From Hyalangium gracile (GTDB taxonomy: Bacteria > Myxococcota > Myxococcia > Myxococcales > Myxococcaceae), in the NCBI RefSeq assembly GCF_020103725.1, contig NZ_JAHXBG010000005.1:124001-188000 (forward strand): DNA of 64,000 bases, written 5' to 3'. Positions 47,949 through 54,784 of the stretch are shown in pieces. Under the pieces are notes generated by a model. That model was given only the letters and a program-made list of their open reading frames with translations. It did not search any database and was not told the DNA's origin. Each line of letters begins with the position of its first letter. Positions within the stretch are counted from its first letter, which is position 1. The position numbers were made by a program, and so were the translations under genes.

Positions 47949-48198
47949 CGACTCGCGCGAACGCCTCTTGAGCGATTTTCAAGGTGTCCTCAGTAGGCAT
48001 GAAATGTCCACTGTGGTTGCTAATGTCGGTTCCGAAGAAAGCCCCACGATAGCCGGCAATATTAGCCTGCCCCGCCGCGAGCACTGGGCGGCCTCTGGAG
48101 AGCACTGCATGTGAGATCTCTACTCCCCCCCACGTATGAGGAGCGACAATGAGCTGCCCTGAATCGGTGATCACAAACTTTATTGTTCCATTGTTCAC
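47932..48198 (-). CDS. Orphan C-terminal toxin-type domain (detached Rhs tail)
   Basis: 88 residues from GTG 48198, but the frame is open upstream to about 48245 (…GRAWFRKIVNNGTIKF), as expected for a fragment of a longer protein. It reads VAPHTWGGVEISHAVLSRG, PVLAAGQANIAG and HSGHFMPTED, the pattern of a C-terminal domain I recognise from bacterial polymorphic toxins (GxEISHAxLxxGxPVLAAG … HSGHF). Here it is separated from any Rhs core: directly upstream the DNA switches into the repeat unit that carries DUF6484 copy 2. It is therefore read as an orphan toxin tail left by recombination, followed by its likely immunity gene. Whether it is expressed is unknown; activity of the family is not known to me. 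Confidence 0.6.
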   Translation of the reverse strand: MNNGTIKFVITDSGQLIVAPHTWGGVEISHAVLSRGRPVLAAGQANIAGYRGAFFGTDISNHSGHFMPTEDTLKIAQEAFARVGVVFP

Positions 48199-48259
48199 AA
48201 TTTTTCGAAACCACGCCCTCCCGCCTCTATGACTGGAGCGCGGACGCTAGCAGCTCTTG

Positions 48260-48876
48260 CAAGGCGGAGTGTACATGGACGCACTCCAGGACCACCACCG
48301 TCGATTCACCATTTGGGATACACTAGGGGCATGACTTCAGCGCCCTCCTCGAAGCCTGGAGCCGCGGCGACCGAGACGCTCGAGCTCATCACGACGCCGC
48401 GAACGGGCTGGCTCGTGGGAGTGGATGGCGAGGGGCGACCGCTGGTGGGCTTTCAGGGTAACCGCCATGGTCCCCGCGCCGCGCGAAGAACGCTCCCGAT
48501 GGAACCGGAGGCCCTACAGCGCGCGGTAGCCCAGCGCCAGGGAGTGATGCTGCTCTTCGAGAACGGCGATCCGCGCCTGCCGGTGATCATCGGCCTCTAC
48601 CAGGCGGAGAGCGCCACCCCGCTGCTGGACGCGATGCTCGAGGAGCCCAGCCCGGAGGCTCCACCCGAACCCGAGCCTTCCCCAGAGCAGCCCATGGAGG
48701 CCCACGTGGACGGCAAGCGGGTGGTCATCGAGGCAGCCGACGAGGTCGTCCCGAAGTGTGGCCAGGCCAGCATCACCCTGCGCCGTAACGGCAAGCTCAT
48801 CCTCAAGGGGACCTACGTCGAGACCCACTCGACGGGGGTGAACCGCATCAAGGGCGGCAGCGTCCAGATCAACTGA
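48260..48876 (+). repeat. Duplicated unit, copy 2 (upstream block + DUF6484 gene)
   Basis: Similarity with copies 1 and 3 starts at CGGAGTGTACATGG near 48262 and runs to the end of the DUF6484 gene. The radical SAM fragment is absent from this copy. Confidence 0.8.
48331..48876 (+). CDS. DUF6484-like, gp5/VgrG-type OB-fold protein, copy 2
   Basis: 181 residues, same architecture as copy 1 (OB-fold-like N-terminal half, proline/glutamate linker, beta-prism tail ending GGSVQIN). It differs from copy 1 at a few positions, for example VGFQGN for VDFEGN, and VVPKCG for VVLKCG; the Leu-to-Pro change in the first strand of the tail could affect folding. Start ATG 48331 is shared with the other copies, and the same ACTAGGGGC block precedes it. 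It is followed by a convergent group of small genes on the - strand. Retention of an intact frame suggests it is still selected or was copied recently. Confidence 0.75.
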   Translation: MTSAPSSKPGAAATETLELITTPRTGWLVGVDGEGRPLVGFQGNRHGPRAARRTLPMEPEALQRAVAQRQGVMLLFENGDPRLPVIIGLYQAESATPLLDAMLEEPSPEAPPEPEPSPEQPMEAHVDGKRVVIEAADEVVPKCGQASITLRRNGKLILKGTYVETHSTGVNRIKGGSVQIN

Positions 48877-48892
48877 CGTACGCCCCCCCAGC

Positions 48893-49327
48893 TCACTTCG
48901 GCAGGATCGGAGGCCCTTCGTATGCTCCGGAACGCTCGAACTCTTCGACCAATCGCCGGAACTCCTCGAACCGTGGCCAGAGGCGCAGATGGCTCCGGTG
49001 GAAGGGAAGATAGTTGAACTCATACAGCGGCGATGCGGGATCGTCCGTCAAGAAATCTGTGTTGTACCAATCCTCACGAATCCGTTCTCCACACACCACG
49101 CACCTGAGGGATGCGGACCGCACCTTCTTGTTTCGCTCTTCGCTTCGGCGCAGAGCCAACTCACGCAGTGGATGATTGGAGAAACATTCGCCATGGAACG
49201 CCCCGTCCGTCAGCGCGTAGAGCGGATCGCGGCGATTTCGCACAAAATTCGGGAGATAAGCACCAGGGGTCCCCTCAATAGGCTTGCGGCATATAGGGCA
49301 CGACATTCCGCGAACGAAAATGGGCAT
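48893..49327 (-). CDS. Protein with two zinc-ribbon-like Cys pairs
   Basis: 144 residues. Two CxxC knuckles (MSCPICRKPIEG near residue 10 and RCVVCGERI near residue 77) plus a Cys in FHGECFS, so one or two structural zinc sites are likely. The C-terminal part is helical and charged (RFEEFRRLVEEFERSG). The true start may be ATG 49306 (MSCPIC), because the first seven residues add nothing recognisable and no clear ribosome site is seen. Function unknown. It is the first gene after DUF6484 copy 2, in convergent orientation, and is a candidate immunity or accessory protein of a lost toxin. Confidence 0.55.
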   Translation of the reverse strand: MPIFVRGMSCPICRKPIEGTPGAYLPNFVRNRRDPLYALTDGAFHGECFSNHPLRELALRRSEERNKKVRSASLRCVVCGERIREDWYNTDFLTDDPASPLYEFNYLPFHRSHLRLWPRFEEFRRLVEEFERSGAYEGPPILPK

Positions 49328-49431
49328 AAGCGTCGTGGGAGAGACTCAGGCCCTCCCGCCAGCAGTGACTTCAGGTTCGAACATCGTTCGCCGCAAGACT
49401 CGAACGGCTCGCAAGCATACCTTCAACACAC

Positions 49432-49848
49432 TCACTCTGATGGAGTCTCATTTTGCCGTAACTTCTCCAACACCCACTGAGTAGGTCGGGAGGAAATCTT
49501 GCATTCATCACTATCCGGGAACCACCACACCGTCACCTCAGCCTCTCTTTCGCCCAACGAACACAGGACTGAAACATCCAACCAGACCTCAGCCACCGGT
49601 CCGTGCCTTCTTGGTCTGACATCCACGAACCTGACGATGGAGATCGAACGCATTTCGAACGGCGCCAACATGCCCATCGTATCCACATAGACATCGAGGG
49701 GTTTGTCGACCATTCCCCGAGGAAAGAACAACTGCTTGCGAGCCTCCGCCAGTCGGCCTTCATTGAGCAGGTCAAAGTGACTTCGCACCAAGGACAGCGC
49801 ACGCGAGAGAATCACCTGTTTCTTGTCATCATCCATGCATTCTCGCAC
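49432..49848 (-). CDS. NTF2/SnoaL-like small protein, putative immunity protein
   Basis: 138 residues, or 134 from the second Met (MDDDKKQ). Pattern of a helical N-terminus (LSRALSLVRSHFDLLNEGRLAEARKQLF) followed by four to five strands (MRSISIVRFVDV, VAEVWLDVSVLC, EAEVTVWWFPD), which suggests an NTF2-like cone fold. No catalytic residues are evident. Many immunity proteins of polymorphic toxins use this fold, and the gene overlaps its upstream neighbour in a chain of small - strand genes, so an immunity role is inferred. The fold call is from pattern only. Confidence 0.5.
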   Translation of the reverse strand: MRECMDDDKKQVILSRALSLVRSHFDLLNEGRLAEARKQLFFPRGMVDKPLDVYVDTMGMLAPFEMRSISIVRFVDVRPRRHGPVAEVWLDVSVLCSLGEREAEVTVWWFPDSDECKISSRPTQWVLEKLRQNETPSE

Positions 49849-50072
49849 GAGACTCCGCCGAACACGCCCGGCCTGATGACGGACGCGCTAGCAACCGGAG
49901 CACTCTTCACGTCGATAAGGCCTCTTCGCGCAAGCGCATCAGCCTGCTCCTCAGAGAGGCTTTCGCGACCGCCCCGGTTATCAACATAAGGGCCAACGAC
50001 AGCCATCGACTCGCTCTTAATCACCTTCAACTGTTGCTCGGAGAAGCGTCCACTCGCCTCCCTCGCGGTCAA
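49812..50072 (-). CDS. Small hypothetical protein in the immunity-gene chain
   Basis: 86 residues from TTG 50072, which overlaps the stop of the gene before it (TTGA), implying coupled translation. Sequence is moderately polar (FSEQQLKVIKSESMAVVGPY, ESLSEEQADALARRGLIDV) with no transmembrane segment or known motif. Its 3' end overlaps the start of the NTF2-like gene by 37 bp. Not recognised; may be an immunity protein or part of one. Confidence 0.4.
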   Translation of the reverse strand: MTAREASGRFSEQQLKVIKSESMAVVGPYVDNRGGRESLSEEQADALARRGLIDVKSAPVASASVIRPGVFGGVSCENAWMMTRNR

Positions 50073-50460
50073 CCACTGAATTCAATGAAGGCATCGCGAT
50101 TGCAGTAATGAGCCAGTGCCTCAACCAACTCTTGCTCACTGACGTTGGGCTTCTGCAGACGAGCATTATCAACGACCTCGAGCACCTGGGCAGCGGACAG
50201 AATCTTGACCAACCCATTGGCCTCGGCAAACGGAGGAAGGTCGTCCGAGTAGAGGTCGCGCTCCAGGATGCACGCCTCACTATGGGCTGCCCAAGGCAGT
50301 CCGCCTCGCATGTAGAGCGCATATCCTCTCGTCGGTTCCTTGATCGCGCGCAAAATCTTCCCCAGCGTCGTCAACTGACCTGAACTCAACGTCCGCCTCC
50401 AATATTTTCCATTCAAGCCCATCAACAACCCTCTTGGAGAAGTGCTCTAGACAAGCCCAC
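50069..50460 (-). pseudogene. Frameshifted immunity-like gene
   Basis: The 3' frame (ILRAIKEPTRGYALYMRGGL … EALAHYCNRDAFIEFSG) is clearly coding. Upstream of a run of four C at 50360-50363 the coding-like frame switches to EHFSKRVVDGLEWKILEADV and EFRSVDDAG, while the continuing frame gives an implausible GKYWRRTLSSGQ. Removing one base of the run would join the two halves. A start at TTG 50428 would give a 119-residue protein with a scrambled N-terminus. Read as a gene broken by one extra base, or a local sequence error. Family not recognised; position suggests immunity. Confidence 0.5.
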
Positions 50461-50638
50461 TCCTCGCCATGATCCTTCCAGCCTCCCGAAGATCAACCCC
50501 CTCAACATCGCGAATCGCCTTCATGACTGAAATCAGCCCCAGATTCATTTCCTTCATCGCACCCAAAGACTGCTCCAAGGACAGCCCCTGCCCCCGAAGC
50601 TGTCTCAGCACATCCAACGCCCGGCGATCGCTTTCCAC
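50447..50638 (-). CDS. Small protein with ribosomal L7/L12-like C-terminal motif
   Basis: 63 residues from GTG 50638 (the frame is open about 12 codons further, HREFVGAGG). A helical N-terminal half (ALDVLRQLRGQGLSLEQSLG) leads to VMKAIRDVEGVDLREAGRIM, which follows the L7/L12 C-terminal pattern (KxIRxxTGLxLKEAKxLV). Stand-alone proteins of this kind are small and often sit in immunity-gene stretches of toxin loci; they are not ribosomal. It lies between two immunity-like genes on the same strand. Confidence 0.5.
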   Translation of the reverse strand: MESDRRALDVLRQLRGQGLSLEQSLGAMKEMNLGLISVMKAIRDVEGVDLREAGRIMARSGLV

Positions 50639-50709
50639 AGCGCCCCCTGCACCGACGAATTCCCGATGGAATCATGCTCCGAGAGCCAGGATCAACATGC
50701 CTCATGAAA

Positions 50710-51237
50710 TCAGGGCCCAGCTCCTGGAAACTGGGTCAACACCTGCAACGTGACCATCGAGACACTGAGAAGATCAGCAGCATACTCCACCACGATCGCG
50801 CAATCCCCATATACGTACTTGTCGCTTGGTAGACTGAAGCCATAGAAAGGGATCTCCTCTCCCTCTCGGGCACTATCAGGCTTGCCCATGGCGCGACGCA
50901 CGGCCTCGCGATCGCTCGAAAAGCTCAAGCCCTCTGGCAACCCTTTGAAAAAAGCAGAGTGACCAGCAAGTCCCTCTGAGAACAAGAACAGTGCTGCGAC
51001 GCGACCATTCTCCACATCGACGTCGATCCCACGCCTCTTGAAGACATAGTACGTTCGATCTTCCACGGTACTTACTTCCGAGACTCCTCCCATCTCCAAC
51101 AAGAAACCAGCAACCTCTTGAGAAGAAAAGGCTCGTCCAAGAATAGATGTCAAATACAGAAAACCATCCGGCACCGAACGTGATCTCATCTCATGCACCA
51201 CCGGTATGAACATCAACACGCCTCGGGACAGGTCCAT
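50710..51237 (-). CDS. Hypothetical protein, putative immunity protein
   Basis: 175 residues from ATG 51237, immediately after the stop of the decayed gene upstream. The body alternates strands and loops (DRTYYVFKRRGIDVDVENGR, VAALFLFSEGLAGHS, GLPEGLSFSSDREAVRRAMG, DKYVYGDCAIVVEY), a pattern I associate with small inhibitors that have a LPxGLxFSxSRxxVxxxLGxP signature. Only this pattern and the location support an immunity role. A later start (MRSRSVPDGFLYL, 17 residues in) is possible. Confidence 0.55.
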   Translation of the reverse strand: MDLSRGVLMFIPVVHEMRSRSVPDGFLYLTSILGRAFSSQEVAGFLLEMGGVSEVSTVEDRTYYVFKRRGIDVDVENGRVAALFLFSEGLAGHSAFFKGLPEGLSFSSDREAVRRAMGKPDSAREGEEIPFYGFSLPSDKYVYGDCAIVVEYAADLLSVSMVTLQVLTQFPGAGP

Positions 51238-51764
51238 TCACACGGTTTTCAAGTCCTCCCACCAGTACTTCTCCGACGACGCTTTTTCTCCAACCAGAAT
51301 CATCAGGATGAACCCGCCGCCGGTCGAGGCTTGACCAGGAATAAATGCTCCACTCACCTGGGGACACCATGCCCATCTCCATCTCTCGGAGTTTCACCAC
51401 GGTACCCGCTGAAGAACGGCAGGTCGCCACATTCAACCACGCGCCCGCTTCAGGAACTCCTCTCGAGTCATCCCGACCTTCTCCAACCATTGCCACGCAC
51501 CCACTCCGGGGTAACTCAGAATCGCTTCGCCCAGGCGAGCACCAATCTCGCGACAAGATCATCGAGACTCGCGTCTGGGTAGTTCCTGACGGCATTCCAC
51601 CCGTGCGCCACGATAGCGAGGTCTCGTCCCAACGCCGCATCCGTCTCCTGCGCAAACACATCCTCATAGAGACGCTCTCCATCGGCCTCCACGTACCCGA
51701 TTGCGACTTGCTCCTCCTCAACCCACTTCACCCCCACGAACTCCTCGACCTCCTTATCGAACAT
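51238..51764 (-). pseudogene. Immunity-like gene broken by about three frameshifts
   Basis: Four coding-like pieces follow each other in changing frames: DLAIVAHGWNAVRNYPDASL … VLAW (start ATG 51764, stop at 51516); EAILSYPGVGAWQWLEKVGM … FLKRA (stop near 51433); VVECGDLPFFSGYRGETPRD (stop near 51354); and SGAFIPGQASTGGGFILMIL … KYWWEDLKTV (stop 51238). Single-base changes near 51525, 51440 and the C-run at 51357-51360 would restore one protein of roughly 175 residues. The synthetase frames stay open over 12 kb, so general sequence error is unlikely and true decay is favoured. The next gene starts directly at its last stop. Confidence 0.5.
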
Positions 51765-51811
51765 AGCTCACCGTCTCCCTCCAAAGCCGGTCCACTGGGT
51801 TCTCAAATCAT

Positions 51812-52063
51812 TCAGTACTCTACAGCGGCCCCGATTGAGCTGATGTTGGCCGTGTTCACGCACAAGCCCGGCAGCAGCAATCGGTTGAGCGTGGGATCAA
51901 CTGGGTTCCACAGTAGCTGCATCAAACACGTCAGTCCCCAAAGCGAGACGCTTATCCATGCGCCGGTCGGCCCCACGCCGTCCAAGGTTCCCCAGGTGGA
52001 GTAGGCCTCACCGCTGAAGTAGCCGGGACTTTCATCGTCCAGGCGCCCTCTTCTATCAGCCAT
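51812..52063 (-). pseudogene. Chimeric relic beginning with the radical SAM 5' region
   Basis: The open frame of 83 codons starts with a piece matching the radical SAM protein: PGYFSGEAYSTWG here against PSYLSGEAYSAWG there; the DNA GTGGAGTAGGCCTCACCGCT at 51999-52018 differs by one base from the parent. After that the sequence departs into an unrelated hydrophobic stretch (LTCLMQLLWNPVDPTLNRLL … ANISSIGAAVEY). It marks another end of the duplicated unit, joined to what may be a toxin tail. Probably not functional. Confidence 0.5.
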
Positions 52064-52074
52064 GCATCATGTGC

Positions 52075-52391
52075 TCACCTGGGCTGGGCAGCCCTTACCA
52101 GATCCTTGAGACGACCCGGCCCTCCCGAGATCCACCCTCGCACTTCGCATTCAGCGACGACCCGGGCCGCGCTCGCCACCAGCTCCCGCATGAATGCATC
52201 GAGCGGAACACGCTCCTCGAGAATAACCTGCTCGGCTCCCTGACTTCGCCGCTGGCACCGAACAACAAGTTCGCTGCCCTGCCGAGCTGCATCGAAGAAG
52301 AGTACGCAGCATCAATGATTCACCACTGCCCCGGGTTCATGACCGGGTCAACCAGAGCCCCACCGCGACTCACCTGGAGCACTCCAAAGAC
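52075..52391 (-). pseudogene. Truncated, frameshifted immunity-like gene
   Basis: Two - strand pieces without a proper start: VLQVSRGGALVDPVMNPGQW (stop 52320) and, in another frame, VLFFDAARQGSELVVRCQRR followed by VPLDAFMRELVASAARVVAE and CEVRGWISGGPGRLKDL (stop 52075). The second has a convincing helical, charged C-terminus. Joined by one shift near 52315 they would form one small protein whose 5' end is lost or overlaps the end of the gene upstream. Read as a relic. Confidence 0.4.
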
Positions 52392-53002
52392 TCACGATAT
52401 TCCAAGAATCCCAGAATACTCCGTCCCGTAGGGCGCAGAGCACGCATGACAGGGAGGCCCCCTCGTGCCGGATCAGTCAGCACAGTCAGTGCCTCCATCT
52501 CTATGCCGCTCAACCGATGAGGATCCACCATCCACTGCTGCTCCACCACCATCATTCTTCCCAGAAAATCATCCGACGGCTCGTCCGCAACGAGAACATT
52601 CACAGCACCAGATGCTCTCGCTACCTGAACCATCAATTGTTCGTATCTATTGTCCCCCGTCTCATTCAACTCACTCCACCTCTTGAGCGAAACAATAAGA
52701 AAGAAGATAGGCGTTGGGTGCGGAGATCCGAACACACAATTCATGAACAACGTGCGATCACGACATTCGACTTCAAAACTAAGCCCTTCCTGCAAGTAAT
52801 GGGAGACATTATGACCAGCAAGATTGCCCAACTTGATCTGTCGAGATCCAAAGGCGACCCCCCATTCATTCATCCCAGCGACGATAGCAGTGGAATCAAA
52901 CTCAAAACCTACGGCGCGCAGCGCGGCGATGACAGCACCCGGGTTCAAATCCACACCAGGCTCTGGAAGGAAAAAGAAGAACCGGCGGGATCCCACAATC
53001 AC
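52370..53002 (-). CDS. Hypothetical protein, putative immunity protein
   Basis: 210 residues from GTG 53002; a second GTG two codons on (52996) has better spacing from the AGGAGGGG upstream. Alternating strands and helices (SRRFFFFLPEPGVDLNPGAV, HNVSHYLQEGLSFEVECRDR, FGSPHPTPIFFLIVSLKRWS), no signal peptide, no catalytic motif. Not recognised. Its size, lower GC and place between other such genes suggest another immunity protein of a lost toxin. The 63-bp gap to the upstream gene allows one transcript. Confidence 0.5.
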   Translation of the reverse strand: MIVGSRRFFFFLPEPGVDLNPGAVIAALRAVGFEFDSTAIVAGMNEWGVAFGSRQIKLGNLAGHNVSHYLQEGLSFEVECRDRTLFMNCVFGSPHPTPIFFLIVSLKRWSELNETGDNRYEQLMVQVARASGAVNVLVADEPSDDFLGRMMVVEQQWMVDPHRLSGIEMEALTVLTDPARGGLPVMRALRPTGRSILGFLEYRESLECSR

Positions 53003-53065
53003 CCCTCCTGATGATACACAGGCGACAAGGACTCAACCGGCTTCCGCGAAGAGTCCTCGAAAGAA

Positions 53066-53692
53066 TCACCGAGTTTTTCGACACGCAATCAGCACTCGAG
53101 GGTTTCCCTCGTCGGCGAAGCCAAACCGAGCATCATGAACCACTTCCACCACCCCGATGGAGGGAAACACCATGTCATCCTGCTTTATTGGGTGCTCGGG
53201 GAGCCATCTCGACGGGAATTGTACCGCGAATTGGTACCGCTCGGGCATTTGCCTCATCAGCTCGTTCTCCCGCAGGACAGTCTCCTCAGGAAGCACTTCC
53301 CTGCCATCAATGGACACCCTGAACCGGCCACGCCGGAACGCGACGAGACTCATATCGCCACATAGGGCAAGCCCCGCTAACGACACCCCGCCGAGAGTTC
53401 CACCCGCGAGACCCGTCTTCGCCCCATAGGGATCGTTTGAGATCGCCACCTTCAAGCGATCGAGCACTCCTAGCAGGTCGCTCCCGTGCCCGCTCCATTC
53501 CACATGCGCGAGCATCTGCACCAGATTCCACGCGAGCGACATTTGGCCTTGAAGGGGAGCGTCCACCACAAAGGCCCAGACAATCCGCGCTCCCCCTACG
53601 TACACGCTATCGACAACATCGAACACTTGCCGCGACTCTTGCTCAGGGAACTGCACTGCTCGCCGAAACCTCCACACATCAGACCAAGCCAC
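53066..53692 (-). CDS. Hypothetical protein, putative immunity protein
   Basis: 208 residues from GTG 53692 with GAGG seven bases upstream. Beta-rich N-terminal half (ESRQVFDVVDSVYVGG, ARIVWAFVVDAPLQG), a middle with LAWNLVQMLAHVEWSGHGSD and a C-terminal half ending VVEVVHDARFGFADEGNPRV. No motif known to me. Head-to-tail with the 210-residue gene downstream, so the two may be co-transcribed. Context only supports an immunity or accessory role. Confidence 0.5.
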   Translation of the reverse strand: MAWSDVWRFRRAVQFPEQESRQVFDVVDSVYVGGARIVWAFVVDAPLQGQMSLAWNLVQMLAHVEWSGHGSDLLGVLDRLKVAISNDPYGAKTGLAGGTLGGVSLAGLALCGDMSLVAFRRGRFRVSIDGREVLPEETVLRENELMRQMPERYQFAVQFPSRWLPEHPIKQDDMVFPSIGVVEVVHDARFGFADEGNPRVLIACRKTR

Positions 53693-53704
53693 GTGCTACC
53701 TCGC

Positions 53705-53920
53705 CTAATTGGAACTAGAAGCCCTGTGGCACCTCATCGCTCTAACCCAGCGCCCATTCTCAGCCACCAGATATGTCATGATCTCCATTTTACCAATCGC
53801 ACACAACGGCTGGGGGAACAAGGCTTTTGCATAAGGGACCTCGGCATCGTTGAATGCTTTGAAGCAGCCACCCCATCCATATGCAGTACTCGCCCAGCAC
53901 TCCCCCGAATCACAAGCCCA
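53705..53920 (-). pseudogene. Open fragment without a start codon
   Basis: A 71-codon - strand frame bounded by stops and lacking a start near its 5' end. It reads GWGGCFKAFNDAEVPYAKAL and PLCAIGKMEIMTYLVAENGR and looks protein-like, with several Cys. Probably the 3' end of a decayed gene. Confidence 0.3.
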
Positions 53921-54510
53921 TCAAAAACACTCTGCTCGAAAAGCGCGCGTACCTATGCGAGGAGTTCAGCGACAGCCTCGTCCACGGGCGCAGGCACCAG
54001 ACACTCCTGCCTGCTGCTTGAGGGCTCGCCGTCCCTCCCTCCGCCTCTGGCCGCCACAGCCTTCGTTGCGCACGGCGCCCCGGCCGCACGGCGGAGCGTT
54101 GTCTCAGCACGCCTCGCTCTCACGCTCTCACAGAGCGCCTTCATGCAATCCTTGTATCCCTGTCGCCCCAGAACGCATCGGATCTGGCCACCCAGGCTCG
54201 TATTTACCACTGTCGCTGGGCTTCCTGCCGGAATTGCTCCAACTCTTTCTATCGGCTGCCTCCTGCAATGAGGTTCAGGAGACCTCACGAAAGGCTGGAT
54301 CCCGTCTCGAAGGGTCACGGCGAAGTCTTACGTAACGCTCAGGCGATCACCATCCGGCTGAAACTCGCCGTCAGCATCCACCGCGTCGAGCGCCCCTTGA
54401 GCGCGGCGACCCCTGTCCAAGCCCGCTTCGCGCATCGCCCAACAGGCTAACAAACCGGAATCTATTGCCTTGGCCCTTGCAAGAGTTCGCCTGACAGAAA
54501 ACCGGGACTC
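53921..54510 (-). other. Stretch without a confident gene; decayed coding traces
   Basis: About 590 bp in which no frame is convincing along its length. On the - strand a piece at 54328-54510 (AKAIDSGLLACWAMREAGLD then DAVDADGEFQPDGD) looks like coding sequence but lacks a start and ends at TAA 54328. The same frame continues after the stop as an arginine-rich frame to 53953 that looks less natural. A short inverted repeat GAGGT/ACCTC lies near 54270-54287. Taken as the remains of one or two genes. Confidence 0.35.
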
Positions 54511-54704
54511 TCATTCGCAAATCTCTCGATTTCGAAAATGAGTTGCTCCACCGATGCCTCCCGCAGCCCTTTTTCATACCCAAGCGTGTCTTCACAGCGA
54601 AGAATCAGCCACTCAATATCTAGGTATCGCGCATTAGGTCTATGCAACCCAGCCCTCAGTTCCTTCAACAATCGCTCAATCCATTCGGCCACAGGGTCAA
54701 GCAT
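54462..54704 (-). CDS. Small helical protein, putative immunity protein
   Basis: 80 residues from ATG 54704 (MLDPVAEWIERLLKELRAGL), preceded by GAGGTGGAG; the frame is open further upstream to 54758, but those codons overlap the toxin tail in another frame. Almost wholly helical and acidic (YLDIEWLILRCEDTLGYEKG, VEQLIFEIERFANESPG). It begins eight bases after the stop of the toxin-tail relic, the normal spacing of a toxin/immunity pair, so it is a good immunity candidate for that lost toxin. Family not recognised. Confidence 0.55.
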   Translation of the reverse strand: MLDPVAEWIERLLKELRAGLHRPNARYLDIEWLILRCEDTLGYEKGLREASVEQLIFEIERFANESPGFLSGELLQGPRQ

Positions 54705-54712
54705 ACTCCACC

Positions 54713-54784
54713 TCAAAATGAAATGTACCCACCCTTGTGCGTATCTCGAACCCTCCAATCAATCGCACTCCGCCCATCCTTCAG
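54713..54784 (-). pseudogene. Last residues of a lost toxin, joined to the repeat unit
   Basis: In one frame the - strand reads KDGRSAIDWRVRDTHKGGY then ISF and a stop at 54713, a typical charged C-terminal end of a secreted toxin. Just upstream, at about 54784, the DNA becomes the radical SAM 5' fragment of repeat copy 3. The rest of the toxin is missing. This is a direct view of a recombination junction. Confidence 0.5.

Noticed and set aside
48989-49989. + strand open frames (48989-49480, 49603-49989)
   Set aside because: They are opposite the Cys-pair and NTF2-like genes and have no recognisable features.
50447-50638. Ribosomal protein L7/L12 gene
   Set aside because: Only the short C-terminal motif resembles L7/L12; the protein is too small and is in a toxin/immunity setting.
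52069-53011. + strand open frames of 70-160 codons
   Set aside because: Low-complexity, His/Pro/Ser-rich translations opposite more natural - strand frames.
54268-54290. Hairpin GAGGT…ACCTC as a terminator
   Set aside because: Five-base stem, no T-run and no clear gene end beside it.
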